Origin: Nereocystis luetkeana
Lineage: Eukaryota > Sar > Phaeophyceae > Laminariales > Laminariaceae
Direction of reading: 5' to 3'
Assembly (NCBI GenBank): GCA_031213475.1
Contig: JARUPZ010000034.1
Span: 4,404,940-4,468,939 of the forward strand
Length of the DNA: 64,000 bases
Below, piece after piece: positions 22,953 to 34,997 of this stretch. Below the pieces are notes generated by a model that was not told where the DNA came from, made no database searches, and saw only the letters and a list, made by a program, of their open reading frames with translations. The number at the start of each line of letters is the position of its first letter. Within the stretch, counting starts at the first letter, position 1. Position numbers and translations under genes: made by a program.

Positions 22953-25945
22953 ATCTGACGTCTTCGCATTCGACGAACCTTCTGGCCAAGCTGAGGACTG
23001 CAGCGCTTCTTCTAGATCTTCTCACGATCATGTGAGCCATCCCTACCCGGGAGGCAACTGGTTTTGAAGTCAACTTTTTATTTTGTTTCTTTTCGTTTCT
23101 TGTTTCGTTTTTTCTTTCGTTTTCCTCGCGGTCTATTTTCTTTCTTTCTTTTTTTTCTTTTCGAACCTGCGTTCCTGAGTGCGTTTTTAGTGCCGACGAC
23201 TGTGACAAGCTGCCTAGTGGCGACAGTAGACGTTTCTCCCCTCTTAGTATAGGTGAGTAGACGCATTCTTCCCCCCTTATCAGGCACACACGTACAAGTA
23301 CGTACAACTTCTCTCTGCTGTTTCTTAGTAGGTACTTGTCATATAAGTACTATTGTTGCTCTCGGCAGTGTGATGAGGTTTGTTTTTCCGCGCCCTGTAC
23401 CACGCCTCCGCCGTGGAATGACGAGATCGATCACCTCCACGATACGTGACACCATGTGGTTGAATGCACCTGGAGACCCCCCCCAAATGACATCGTGCTC
23501 ATCGCGCACAACAACGAAAGCGTTTTTTACAACAATGACCCCCTCCACTTCGATGTATGCCCGCCCTTTCATAGGGAAGGCACGTAAAGAGTAGGTGGAA
23601 CTGCTCACATTAACCCCCCCGCCATTTTATCTGCACCTTCCTGTATAGACAAGCGTTGTATGGGATTTGACCCTTACCACGACTACAAAGAAGCTGCTGT
23701 AGTACTGGTAGGACACCCGCAGCAGTATACTGATACGTGGAAATTTTTTTTTTAGGAACAGCGGTTGTGTGACTAAATACGCCATTCCTATTATATGCAT
23801 ATGTGAGCAGCCTACGAACGGCTCGGCTATAATTGCGAATTGTATCCATTGGTATCCATCGCGTGGGATATTCGCCTGCGAGTTATTGAACGACCATACC
23901 TGGTACCTGGTACCTGATACTACGTACCTGGTATGAATTAACCATACTGGCGACCCCCCCACAGCGAGAATAGCCATAAATGTACCTGGTATTTTATTTG
24001 AATGCCTTGGTTACAGGATTTCAACACATACCTGGTACATTGTAATATATGGTCCCCCGTAATAGTAGCCTACAAAGTCTGGTATACGAGCGAGGTACCA
24101 ATAGGGGTACGTAACACTATTTTAGTGACGAAATCTCCCGTGAACCCCCCCTTCCTTCCTCACGATATATTTAGGTAGACAAACGATGCACGGTCGGTGC
24201 CCCTTTCTTGATGTGATGGTCCTTTCCTTCCTCACGATATATTTAGGTAGACAAACGATGCACGGTCGGTGCCCCTTTCTTGATGTGATGGTGTAGCACA
24301 TCCACCGTATAGGAATGCATATATTTATACTCGTACGTAGGCGAACCTTACCTGGTTGCACGTATATACAATGCGAAGAACACACACGTACGGGTAGCGC
24401 TCTGGGAATACCAGGTATACCTGTCGACAATTCTTATATGGTTGCACGTAGCTCTTTAGGAATATATCTGCAGGAGGATTTTAAATGTTGCTCATTGGGA
24501 CCAGCTTATATTTCTGCACCCCTCTTCAGATTGCCCGTCCACACGCTGCTTCTACCATGCAGAACAGGCTCTATGAGGCACTACTTTCCTGCTGCTCTAC
24601 TATAAATACAGGACGCATGCTGCGGAAATTAATCGGATTTCTGCCATTTATGCCCCACCCCCACGGCCTATAGGATACAAACGATGTCTGTTATTTTTAG
24701 ATTTTTTTTTCTACTGCTCTTTACGTGCACGTTTGTTTTCCGGCATTCACGACTTAATGCGGCTTTATGTGGCCGAACCTTGTCCGTCTGCTGCCTAGGC
24801 GCATTTAAATTTGCCAGTTTTAAGCCAGAAATAAGGTATATATATGCTGCACAAATATGTCCGGCTACAGCCTCTTACGTGCACGTTCCTCAGCGTTACC
24901 GACGAAACGAGGCTTTGTGGCGCGCAACCTTGCCTACTGCTGTATACGTCTACCCCCCCCCCAGCTGTAGCACATCAAAACAGAATGTATGCTACCTGAT
25001 CTGGCCCGAATATTAGTTTGGTCGTGTTTGTTTTCCCTTTCTTTTTTGTTTTCGACGTGTGCCTTCCTTTTTTTTCTAATCGTTTCTTTTTGCTCCCACC
25101 TTAAATCAAAGCAGGGTAGACACTGTTCAAGTTTGTAACAAGTGTTATTTTCCAACGCACCCCACCCCCACCAGCTTTTACAAATAAAGCAGGGTACAGG
25201 CTGCCTAGAACCGTAACACCACAAAGGCTACACAAACTAGTAAACAACTGTTTCTCCCATGTTTGTCCAGCTCATCACGAAAACAGCTGCTGCAAGCTGC
25301 TCGAATATGGAGCATAGTAACTGTGGCCCGGGCAGTGACCATTTCCGAAAGTGATGAACTAAATGCTGGTCAAACTAACACCAATACACAACATCCTTCG
25401 CGGCGGATTAGCGTCTTCGACTCCCCCAAAGGAGCCAATTGATACTCTTTTCCATGTTTTTACGTACCGGGGTCTATTTCTTTTTTTTCTTTTTTTTTTT
25501 TTTGTTCCCACTTGCACCTCTACGACACCCTAAGTATCTCACAACGTATCGGGCCTCGCGACCCCCGAAATGTATCGGTTGCTGTCTGTTTCTACCACGG
25601 AACGAAAAACTGCCCACCGTTCAAGTAGGGAATCGCCCGATATTCTGTGCAGCTACCAAATAGTGCCGGCATGCTGCAATTTTCCCCCCGACTCGACCTA
25701 CACGTTGCCTTTACGGGTACTCTAATTGTATCCCAACGAAAGGTCTTGCACTGCCCACGCCCAGTAATCGTCACGCCCCGTTATCATTACGAACATTGGA
25801 CATTTCAGACGGAGTTCTGTTCAATTCAGTTCCACTGATATCACTTGAGTGACTCGGGCGCGACTACCGTCAATCACACGCGAGGCGCCTGAAACTAGCT
25901 AGACGTCCTCAACTATAAAAATATCCTTCGACGGGCACTATAATT
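22953..25945 (+). other. Long leader of the LTR element
   Basis: Three kilobases without a recognised domain. It holds a 72-base perfect tandem duplication (24154-24297), a solo MITE-A end (about 24047-24059), six TACCWGGTA motifs (23897-24417) and a minus-strand open frame (23339-23608) of balanced composition that I cannot assign. Leaders this long are known in some large gypsy elements. Confidence 0.6.
24154..24297 (+). repeat. 72-bp tandem duplication in the LTR leader
   Basis: Two consecutive copies beginning CCTTCCTCACGATATATTTA and containing ACGGTCGGTGCCCC; identical over about 68 bases by eye. Confidence 0.9.
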
Positions 25946-27703
25946 GTGGCACACCCCCCTCAATACCCCTTATTGTACGTCCTTACCGTCACTCCTTTCT
26001 GTCCCCTAGATCGGTTTGTTGGTATTGTAGCCGCCTACCCTGATCCAAGCCTGGATCCACCAGCCCTCTCCAACTTCCTCCACCGACATGCCCGGCGCCC
26101 CTTCCACCGACACCACCAACCCCCGCGAGGCGAGGTATGGAGAAGGCCCTCTCGCGCCACGGACGACGACACCCCCGGCTTCGATACCATTCTGAGTGAC
26201 CTCGCTCTACACCCCACCACACCGGGATCTTCTCCACTGGGAGCAGGCACGGCCAGTGCCGGGCCTACCATCAAACCGGAAGTCTCCGCACAGGAAACTT
26301 CCACCCCTGCTCTCAATCCGGGGCACTACCAAGGCGATCCCACGGCTCTCCGTGAGCGCCGCGCGGCCCTCAAAGCCCACCACGAGCAGCTCCTCCTTCT
26401 TGCGAAAGAGAGCGCTGACCTCCTACTCGTGTTACCGCCCTCTCCTACCCCTTCGACCACACCTACGAGACTGCAGCTGCGACCACGGCCACCACGGCCC
26501 AACCGCAGCCGTCGGCTCCGCACCCTGGACCACCCTTTCCGCCCGCCGCGATGTCTAGGACCACCACCTCCCAGCGCCCCCAGAACCAAGCTGGGACCAC
26601 AATGTCCCAGGCACCACTACCGGCCCAATCCTTGCCAGCCCCCAAACCCACTGGGCACCGGCAACCGCAGACGTTCGGCTTTGAGTCAAATGACTGGGTC
26701 TTTCTGGACGCCAAGCTCCGCTGGATGCAGAGTACACGCGACCCGATAGCCTCAGATGTCTCTATAGCGGCACACCGCGTCTGGCGACTGTTCACACCCG
26801 ACTGCGACCCGTCGATCACCTTCGTTCTGGCCCGCGCCGCCACCGAGGGTGCCTCGTCCGAGTTCATCGGGGCCGCCCACACCCTTTTACTCGAGCTAAG
26901 GTATTTCCACTCCAACGCCGGCCGCGGCTACGTGTGGAACCCGACCGAGTCTCGACCCACCCCTCCGACACCCCCAACCACCCGCCCCACAACGGATACG
27001 CCATCGCCGGCGACACCGCCCCTTCTCACCTCGACAACACCTCCCACGACGGCAGCGCCCCCCTCCACACGAGCGCTCAGCCTGATGACGAGAGCCTCTA
27101 CGGAGCCCGTGACGGAGGCGGAACGTCGCGGTGTCCCACGCCCAAGCCCTACGCGCTCACGGTGACCTTTGCCTCAACTGCAATGGCACGGACCATAGCC
27201 AGAAGACCTGCTCCAAGAGCTTCCTCACCACGTCCGGCATCTTAAACCCGGCACTCGGACAGCTAAACGACGACGGTCAGGCCTACCGCCAGTGGCAACA
27301 GAGGATGCTCTCTTACTGCCGGGGGCAATACGAGCGCAACCTGGAGCGGAGTTCCAACCGCTACGACAACAACCGTCGAGGCAACAACACCAACCGTAGC
27401 GGAAACTCCAACAACAGCCGCTCCAACTATAACCACTCCCGCAACTACCGCGGCGACAACGGGCGCTCCAACAACTGGCGCCATAGCAACGGCAGGAACT
27501 ACGACAACGGCAACCGACACTCGCCAGGGCAACAGTTCCGACAACAACGCATCGAGCCTGCCCCCTCGTCTTCCGCGTTGACGGTTCATACCCCTGCGAC
27601 CAACACGTCCGCACCAGCCGCCCCCGCAAACATGCGGATGGGCAGCAACAACTCGACCACCCACTCGAACCAACGGCAGCCGGGAACCTTCCGCACCAAC
27701 TGA
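25946..27703 (+). mobile_element. gag region of the LTR element
   Basis: Gag-type coding region with a Pro/Thr-rich start, a central part containing FESNDWVFLDAKL, and a C-terminal zinc knuckle of the CX2CX4HX4C form (CLNCNGTDHSQKTC, around 27170). This is followed by an Asn/Arg-rich nucleic-acid-binding tail (about 27330-27560). It lies over more than one overlapping frame. Role in the family: particle shell and RNA packaging. Confidence 0.75.
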
Positions 27704-28410
27704 CAAGCCGATGGTGGAGCACCTGCCGCATCTCCACCAACAGCATCTACTGCGACCACCCGAGGCTCTCAGGACGCACGCGTAAATCGCGTGCACCACG
27801 CCTCCCAGACCCCTGCCCCCGCATGCCCCCCCCCTACCCCAGCCCATTTCCCAGCCACTTGCTCAAGCACTGATCCTCTTGCTCAAGTGATTGCCTTGAG
27901 GTGTGGGCGGGAGGAGGCCAAGACGCCGAGCCTCACCAGGATGCTCCACTCGACGTCTTCCGGCGGTGAGCAACGCTACTTGCCGACCATTGCCGAGACC
28001 CCAGACATTGCTACCCTGGGAAACGTCTCGACGATTACGGCTACCAGCGGTTCCGGTTCACACGAAACTACCGTTTCGTCGACCGGGCCATCGCCCCCTG
28101 AGCCTGCCTCTAATTGGCCGCTCCATACGCGCTTGTTCCAGCATGCGCGCCTTTCTTGTGACAGCGTTGGACCCGCGAACGACGGGCTTCCACCCGCTGC
28201 CACGGTGTTGACACCACCGCTGCCCCTGAGCTCGAGGGGCAGTCCCGTATTAAAAACGGAAGACTCGCGACCAACGTCGACCAGGACATGCCCTGAGCCC
28301 CCTGCCCCGTCCTCCTCGCCTGCTTTGTGCAACGCGTGGACACGGGCCCCAGGTGTGGTATCTCCTAGCGAGTATCCCCCTGTCCTCCAAAAGTTGGACG
28401 ACAGGGCCCT

Positions 28411-28750
28411 TCAGGGTCGTCTCGCCCGGCGTATAAGCCCCGGCGTGGACCCCCCCGGTACCTCGGCTTTGCCGAGCAATTCCCCCGCGAACACGAGGGT
28501 TCTGATCAGCACCGCTAGATCGTGGCTGACTCTACCCCCGTCGACGCCAGGTGGCGATAGAAAAATTATCGTCAACACCTTTCAGGGTCGTCTCGCCCGG
28601 CGTATAAGCCCCGGCGTGGACCCCCCCGGTACCTCGGCTTTGCCGAGCAATTCCCCCGCGAACACGAGGGTTCCGGTCAGCACCGCTAGATCGTGGCTGA
28701 CTCTACCCCCGTCGACGCCAGGTGGCGATAGGAAAAATTATCGTCGCCCC
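28411..28750 (+). repeat. In-frame 57-codon tandem duplication in the polyprotein
   Basis: Two units with a 171-base period (starts 28411 and 28582), nearly identical, each encoding GRLARRISPGVDPPGTSALP and a following Ser/Pro-rich part. The unit lies between gag and the NADAR domain. High identity means a recent duplication. Confidence 0.92.
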
Positions 28751-28810
28751 CCACCCCCAACAACCAACACGCCATCAACAGCTCACACCACCGCAGAGGC
28801 CCCCTCATCC

Positions 28811-29272
28811 TTTCACTTGTTCTGGGACTCCTCTTCCGTCTTTTCGCAGTGGTACCTGTGCGACATCGAACACGATGGCGTCACATACAACTGCGCCGAG
28901 CAGATGATGATGGCGCAGAAGGCTGCGCTCTTCGGGGACACCACAACTGAGCGCCGCATCAAAGCGACCCGCGACCCGGCCGACCAAAAAGCACTTGGGC
29001 GCACCGTTTTCGGCTTCGACGAACTCGTTTGGGAGCGACACCGCTACAACATCGTCCTCAACATTAACTTCTCCAAGTTCCGCCAACACTCGGAGCTACG
29101 GCGAGAGCTGGCGGCAACGGACGACAAACACATTGCCGAGGCCAGCCCACACGACCTCATCTGGGGCATAGGCCTCAAGGCCGACCATCCGGACGCCTGC
29201 ATTCCGACGCGTTGGCGTGGTCGGAATCTGCTGGGCCGGGTACTGATGGACGTCCGAGAAAGCTTCGACGCC
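28811..29272 (+). mobile_element. NADAR (YbiA/DUF1768-like) domain inside the LTR polyprotein
   Basis: About 154 residues match the NADAR fold in order: an FSQWY block where the family has LSNFY, YNCAEQMMMAQKA (family: YPSVEHYYQAQKA), an AT..PADQKALGR block, W...R...V......KF.QH.ELR..L.AT, ASPHDLIWGIGL (family: ASPYDRIWGCGL) and WRGRNLLGRVLMDVRE. NADAR proteins are N-glycosidases acting on ADP-ribose-linked or related riboside substrates, and some reverse ADP-ribosylation of guanine. The domain sits between gag and the retropepsin in an open frame with good conservation of its core motifs. The role here is unknown; protection of element nucleic acid from host or rival ADP-ribosylation is only a hypothesis. 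The usual chromovirus plan has no such domain. Confidence 0.88.
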
Positions 29273-29589
29273 GATCGCCTCTCCCAACTTCCTACTGGTA
29301 CCAGTCCCAACGACCCAGAGCAAACACCCGCCTCCACCGACTCAACACGGGTCTTCCCCACCGCCGACGGCATCCACGAGACAAGCCCGACCCCCCCACG
29401 GCAACCGCCTAACTCCCCACTTGGGCTGCTTCTACCGCCGTCTACACCCGACGCCTACCCCATCAGCCACTTCGCCCAAGTGTCCACCATCAACACCGCA
29501 GCCCGCAGCCACCTTCCTACCCGTCGGCCGCCGATACCGGAACACGGACCATGCCTTACAGGCGGCATCATCACCGTCGACGACGCGTC

Positions 29590-29960
29590 GTTCACGACGA
29601 AGGTACTCGTGCACAGCGGCCCCGACGCCACTACCCGCCGCGAACTGGTGGCACTGCTCGATACCGGCTCGCCCCAGTCGTTTATCACCGCAACCGCGAT
29701 GGAACAACTGAAGGCCTCCCAGTCAGCCACCGACGCCTGCGAACGGCACAGTTCCCCCCGTTCATGGGGAGGCTTCGGCACCTCAGCCCCACTCTCCACC
29801 TCCGTCTCTATCCGCTTAAGCATCCAGTTTATGCGCCTCCAGACCCCCACCGCTGCCCTAGCAGTATGGGCCTGCGTAGTTCCTGCTGGAACCATGCAGC
29901 ACCCCATCCTCCTGGGACGAGACAGCTGGATGCGCTTCGAGCACCGCTCGTATACCACGC
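29590..29960 (+). mobile_element. Retropepsin (aspartic protease) of the LTR element
   Basis: The active-site motif LLDTGSPQSFIT is at about 29653-29688, preceded by a beta-strand-like VLVHSGPD segment. It ends with an ILLGRDSWMRF block typical of gypsy proteases (family: ILG.DFL). Confidence 0.85.
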
Positions 29961-30679
29961 TCCGGCAACAGCCCGCCCTCCCCCACCAACCTTCCCGGCA
30001 AACCCGTGGTGAGCTCTCTTTAAGTCACCACGACCCCAACGGAGCCTCAGCATTCATTCCCGACGATCGTTCCACTGACGACGTCTACCACCTCCGATTC
30101 GCCGGCAACAAAGCTATTTCGCTTTCCTCTACCCCACAGCTCGCCAAGGTCAACCTGGTGCGCCAGTCAGGCGCTCCAGCATTGGCCGGGAATTACATGG
30201 TGAACATGCTCCCCCGCGAGAACCCCCTTTCCGACACGGCGATTTTCGTCTCCGACGGGTACCAAACGGTCCCCCTATCTGGATCTGCCGAACTCGAGCC
30301 GGGTGACCTCCTCGGAACCTCCTGCTCCCCACTGGTACAGGTACCGCTCGCCTCCCTTGGGCATCCCTCCTTAAACCCGCCGCTCCCCCCTCCATTTCCG
30401 GACGTACATGCCCTCCACAACAACATCCCGGTGGCCGACCAGAGTCCACCAACAGCCGACCCCTCTACCGCACTAAAAGCCCCGTGCCCACAGCTCCTTG
30501 CACGCCTCGACGCCGACCAGCGCAAAAGCTTCCTCGATCTCTGGGAACGCCTGCCGTTGCACCTACGCGACGTCAACTTCGACCTTCACGGTTCTGGATG
30601 GACCCCATCGGTGATCAACAACTTGGGCGACGTCCTCTGCGAATTCCAGGACGTCTTCTCCACGTCGAAGACCGACTTC

Positions 30680-32000
30680 GGCTCGTGCTCGCTAATGCCG
30701 TTCAAGATCACGGTACCTCCGGACAGCGCACCGGTCACTTCCCGCCCCTACAGGATCAACCCCATCCTCGCCAAAAAGGCCGACGCCGTATTGGACCAGT
30801 ACCTGGCTGCCGGCCTGATCCAGCATTCCACGTCGCCATACTCCAGCCCTATGGTCGCCATCCCCAAGAAAGACGGAGGTGTTCGCATCACAATCAACTA
30901 CAAGAAGCTCAACGCCATCAGCTCCCTCGGACAACTCCCCATCCCCCGCGTCGACGAAGTCCTCGACTCCTTGGGTAAAGGTCGCATCTTTTCCCTCTTC
31001 GACCTGGTCTCCTCGTTCCACCAAATCACCATCGACGAGGACACCATCCCCTTGACAGCGTTCTGCACACCGAACCGGTTATTTGAGTGGCTTGTTATGC
31101 CACAAGGCAGCAGCGCCTCCCCCGGCTGGTTCGTTAAGGTCATCAACGAGGTCATCAAAGGCCTGGAACGCGTCGCCGCGTATCTCGACGACATCATCGT
31201 CTTCGACCCCAACCCCAACGACCATGTTGCCAACATCAGAGCTCTCTTCGGACGCCTCCGGAAGCACCACATCAACCTTTCCCCGGCCAAGGCCAAACTT
31301 GGTGCCACCACCGCCGATTTCCTGGGACACACCATCTCCGCCGGCGGTTACAGCCCCAACTCCGACAAGGTCGCCGCCCTCACCAGAATGCCCATGCCGA
31401 CCGACAAGAAGCAAGTGCGCTCGCTCCTTGGGGGCATCAACTACTACGGCAAGTTCCTGCCGAATCTCTCCCGACGTCTGCGCCCCATCAACGCTTTACT
31501 CAAGCAAGGCGCCACGTTCGACTTCACCCCCGCCATGGAAACCACCGTCCGCGCCATCCTCCAAGAACTTGCCGAACCGCCTATCCTCGTCTACCCCGAC
31601 TGGGACGCCGTTGCCGACAACTCCCGCCCCTTCCGCCTCTACTGCGACGCTAGCATCGACGACTTCGGCGCGACCCTTGAGCAAGAACAACCCGACGGCT
31701 CAGTCCGACCCATCCTTTTCATCAGCCGTGCCACCCTGGACTCCGAACGTTCGTGGACACCCCTCGACCTCGAGGCCGGGAGCATCGTGTGGGCGATCAA
31801 ACGCCTCCGTGGACATTTATGGTCCACCCGCTTCCAGATCTACTCGGACGACAAGGCGCTCGAGAACATCGCCAAGGTCGGAGAACACAACGCCCGCGTC
31901 CGGCGCTGGCTCGAGTTCCTTTCGGCGTACACCTACACGCTGGAATACCGGAAGGGCACGTCCAACGGCAACGCCGACTTCCTCTCCCGGCTCCCCCAAC
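30680..32000 (+). mobile_element. Reverse transcriptase and RNase H of the LTR element
   Basis: RT shows PYRINP, SPYSSPMVAIPKKDGGVRI, FSLFDLVSSFHQI, a palm MPQGSSASP and the catalytic YLDDIIVF (31181). RNase H (about 31630-32000) shows YCDASIDDFGATL, LEAGSIVWAI, YSDDKALENI and GNADFLSRLP. All are standard Ty3/gypsy motifs. Confidence 0.95.
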
Positions 32001-33049
32001 CCGCCACCGACGCCGACCGCACCGGACGCAACCGCCTTACCGGCCCGGACACCGTCGGCATCTACCTCATCCGCCCCTGCGGCTTCGCGCCGAACGACCC
32101 TCCCGCCCCGGGTATCGGCTTGGGTGGGCTCGTATCCCCCCCTCCAAGGCCCATCCCAACCATCCAGCCGCTTCCCTTCACCACCGACGATTTCCGCGAC
32201 TTCCGCCTACTGGGACCACGTATGGAGCACCCCACCCTTTCCCCCGCACCCGACACCTTCGTCGGGCCCATTGCGACCCCTGACTCCACCGCCGGACTGC
32301 TTGTTGGCCCCGAGAACGCCGCCGTGAACAGCGGAGCTCCTCCAGGCTGGGCTTCCAGGCCGTCCGTCATCTCTCCGCCGTCCACCACTGGCGGCACGGA
32401 ACCAGCCGTTTCAGGCCTGATATCTTCTCGGACCCGCCATCGCATCGCCGCTGCCGCGGGAACCCCTCGACCCGCAGCCGACTATCGCTTCGGCCGTCGA
32501 CCACAACCCGTCGTACGCAGACGATCTACACCCACCAGTGCGCCCACGCCCCCGGCCGGGGTCCAGCCAAGACCCCCTCCTCCTACGGCGCCTTCAGCCA
32601 CAGCTCCCGCGCCGCCCGACCCGTTTGCGCCCGCAAACCCAACCCCAACCCCCCCAACAACGCCTTCTCCGCCGGCACCAGCACCACCGTCGCTGCCCCT
32701 CCCGGAGCCCATCGTCGAACCAGATGACGACCCCTACCTCCTCGCCCGCGTCGAGCACTACACCTTTAAAGACTGGGCGCGAGAACAACGAGCAGAGCCC
32801 CTGTGCTGCGCCACCATCCGCTTCCTGTCGTTGGACTCCCCTGCCCCCCCCGCCGAACGACCTCCTGGATTTCATCCCCTCGGCCCGGCGCCCACAACTT
32901 CCGGACGTCCTCACCCTTGCCTCCAAAAGCAAGCTGCACCGTACGGACGACGAAACCACCCTCCTGGTCCAACGACCACCCCCACCCCCACCCGGGAACA
33001 GCCTACCACCACCCGCCCCCCTTACCCCACGCATCTACGTGCCAATGTT

Positions 33050-33620
33050 AATGCGCCCCTGGGTGCTGAACACCTGCCACGCCACCACCTCTCTACACCT
33101 AGGAGTCACCCGAACGGTCCGCATGCTGGCACGTTTCTTTTGGTGGATTGGCATGGACGCTTCCGCCCGCTGGTGGATCCGCCGCTGCCTTCAATGCCAG
33201 GCGCGGAAAACCTCCCGGCACACCATTCGCTGGCCCATCCTTTCTCTTCCTTTGCCCAACGGGCCTGGCATCACCGTCAGCGTCGACTACTTCGGACCCC
33301 TGCCGCTCACGCCGCGCGGCAACGTCCACATCCTTCTCTTCACAGACCGCTTCAGCCGGCGCGCCGATATGTTTGCCGTTTCAGCGGCGCAGTTCACGGC
33401 CGCCGGCACCGCCGACATCTTCCTGAACGAATACATCCCTCTCTGGGGGTGCCCGGTTACGCTTCTCTCCGACAACGGACTACACTTTACCTCCAAGCTT
33501 GCAAACATCGTCTACGAGCGCCTTGGTATCCGCAAGGTCAACACCAGCTCCTACCACCCCTGCACCAACGGCGGCGTCGAGCGCGTCAACCATGTGTTGG
33601 CCCAAATGCTCTCTATGGTC
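33050..33620 (+). mobile_element. Integrase of the LTR element
   Basis: An HHCC zinc-binding region with CHATTSLHLGVTRT and CLQCQARK lies at about 33070-33215. The catalytic core has VDYFGPLPL (first Asp), LLSDNGLHFTS (second Asp) and NGGVERVNHVL (Glu). It is followed by a C-terminal SH3-like part ending near GPFKVLAVGP (34050). Confidence 0.93.
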
Positions 33621-34349
33621 GGCAACGAACAGCAGACCGACTGGGACGTGCTGCTGCCACACGTGTCGTCGGCCTACAACAACTCCGTGAACGCCGCTAC
33701 AGGGCTTGCGCCTAACGAAATCCACATGGGCCGCCTTCCTCGCCTCCCGCTCTCGGTCTTCGAACCCGACAACATCGGCGGCCACCAAAGCTTGGACCGC
33801 GATCATCTTGTCTACATCAACCTCGCCACCGACCGACAACGACGCGCGTACTCCCTCATCCGCGAACTACACCGACTCACCGTCTCGCGTCTCCAGCGCC
33901 GCAACGCGCCCATCATGGCCGCCCTCCGAGCATCCCCCCCCTTCACCGTCGGCGGCTGGGTTTGGGTCTACAACTCCGCCTCAACCATTCGCCAAGGCGT
34001 CAAAAAGGGCACCGACGCAACTGTACTCAAGACAAAGCTTTCCCTGAACTGGAATGGGCCCTTCAAGGTCCTCGCCGTTGGACCGACGCCCGCCTCCGCC
34101 TCGAACACCCCCGACAACCGCCCTCTTCACGACAAGCTACTTTTCCTCGACCTTCCATCCGACCTTCCGGGACGGGACTCCAAGCCACGCGTCTCCGTTC
34201 AACGATGCAAACCTTGCCGGAACCCCGACGACACCAGCGACATCCCCAAGCATCTGCCCGCGGACCTCACTACATACGTACTCACAGCTTCTGCCGCCAA
34301 GTCCCCACCTTACCACGTCACCGTCGACGACGTCACTCCCCCACCGGAA

Positions 34350-34900
34350 CGCCTCGAGGTCGAGCAGATCACCGGCCATCAACTCGTACGCGGCAGCGGC
34401 GGGGTCATCGCCGTTCTGTACGAGACCCACTGGGCTGGACTTCTCAGTCCCTCTTGGGAACGCGAGCTGGACCTTCAACACTTCCGGCGCAACATCCTAC
34501 TCTATTGGTCTGGAGCGCCGACACAACACCGCCAGACGAACCGCCTCTACCGCCAGATGCGCATCGGCGCTGCCCACCGCGAACTGGCACGATCCCAAGG
34601 ACAAATATTTCTCGCCCCCGGCTACGCCCTGGTCTCCCGCAGCCTCTGGCTCCACAACTTCAGCACCACCATCCTCCCCTCTGGAGCGCACATATGGTAC
34701 AAAGCGCGCGACGGCCTCTGGTGGCTGGGCAAGATCGCTCACCGCTCACTCCCGGACGTCTCTTCGGGTGCTCCACCGGAACCTTCACCAGGCGGCTCCT
34801 ACATCATCCGGTTCTTGGATGACCCCGGACCGATCAAGATCGACCTTCAACCCGCCCGCTACACTACAGCACGGAACGCCGTGTACGGATCGTGGTGTCT
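34350..34900 (+). mobile_element. Chromodomain-like and Tudor-like C-terminus of the integrase
   Basis: The first segment (34350-34515) has LEVEQITGHQL, VLYETHWAG, PSWERELDL and ILLYW, the order expected of a chromodomain that can steer integration to marked chromatin. The second (34680-34900) has HIWYKARDGLWWLGKI, YIIRFLDDPGPIKI and GSWCLQ, resembling a Tudor/SH3-like barrel. The first call is fairly firm, the second is by pattern only. Confidence 0.65.
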
Positions 34901-34997
34901 TCAACGCCATGGGAATGGGAGCCTAGCACGTGGGCTGCTGCGGAACTCTGATGTGTCCCGCGGAGCCCCCACGGTTTCCACTCCCCCCCCTGGATAG

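Noticed and set aside
24122-24430. Minus-strand frame with repeated peptide in the LTR leader
   Set aside because: Its internal repeat comes from the 72-base DNA duplication; no coding evidence.
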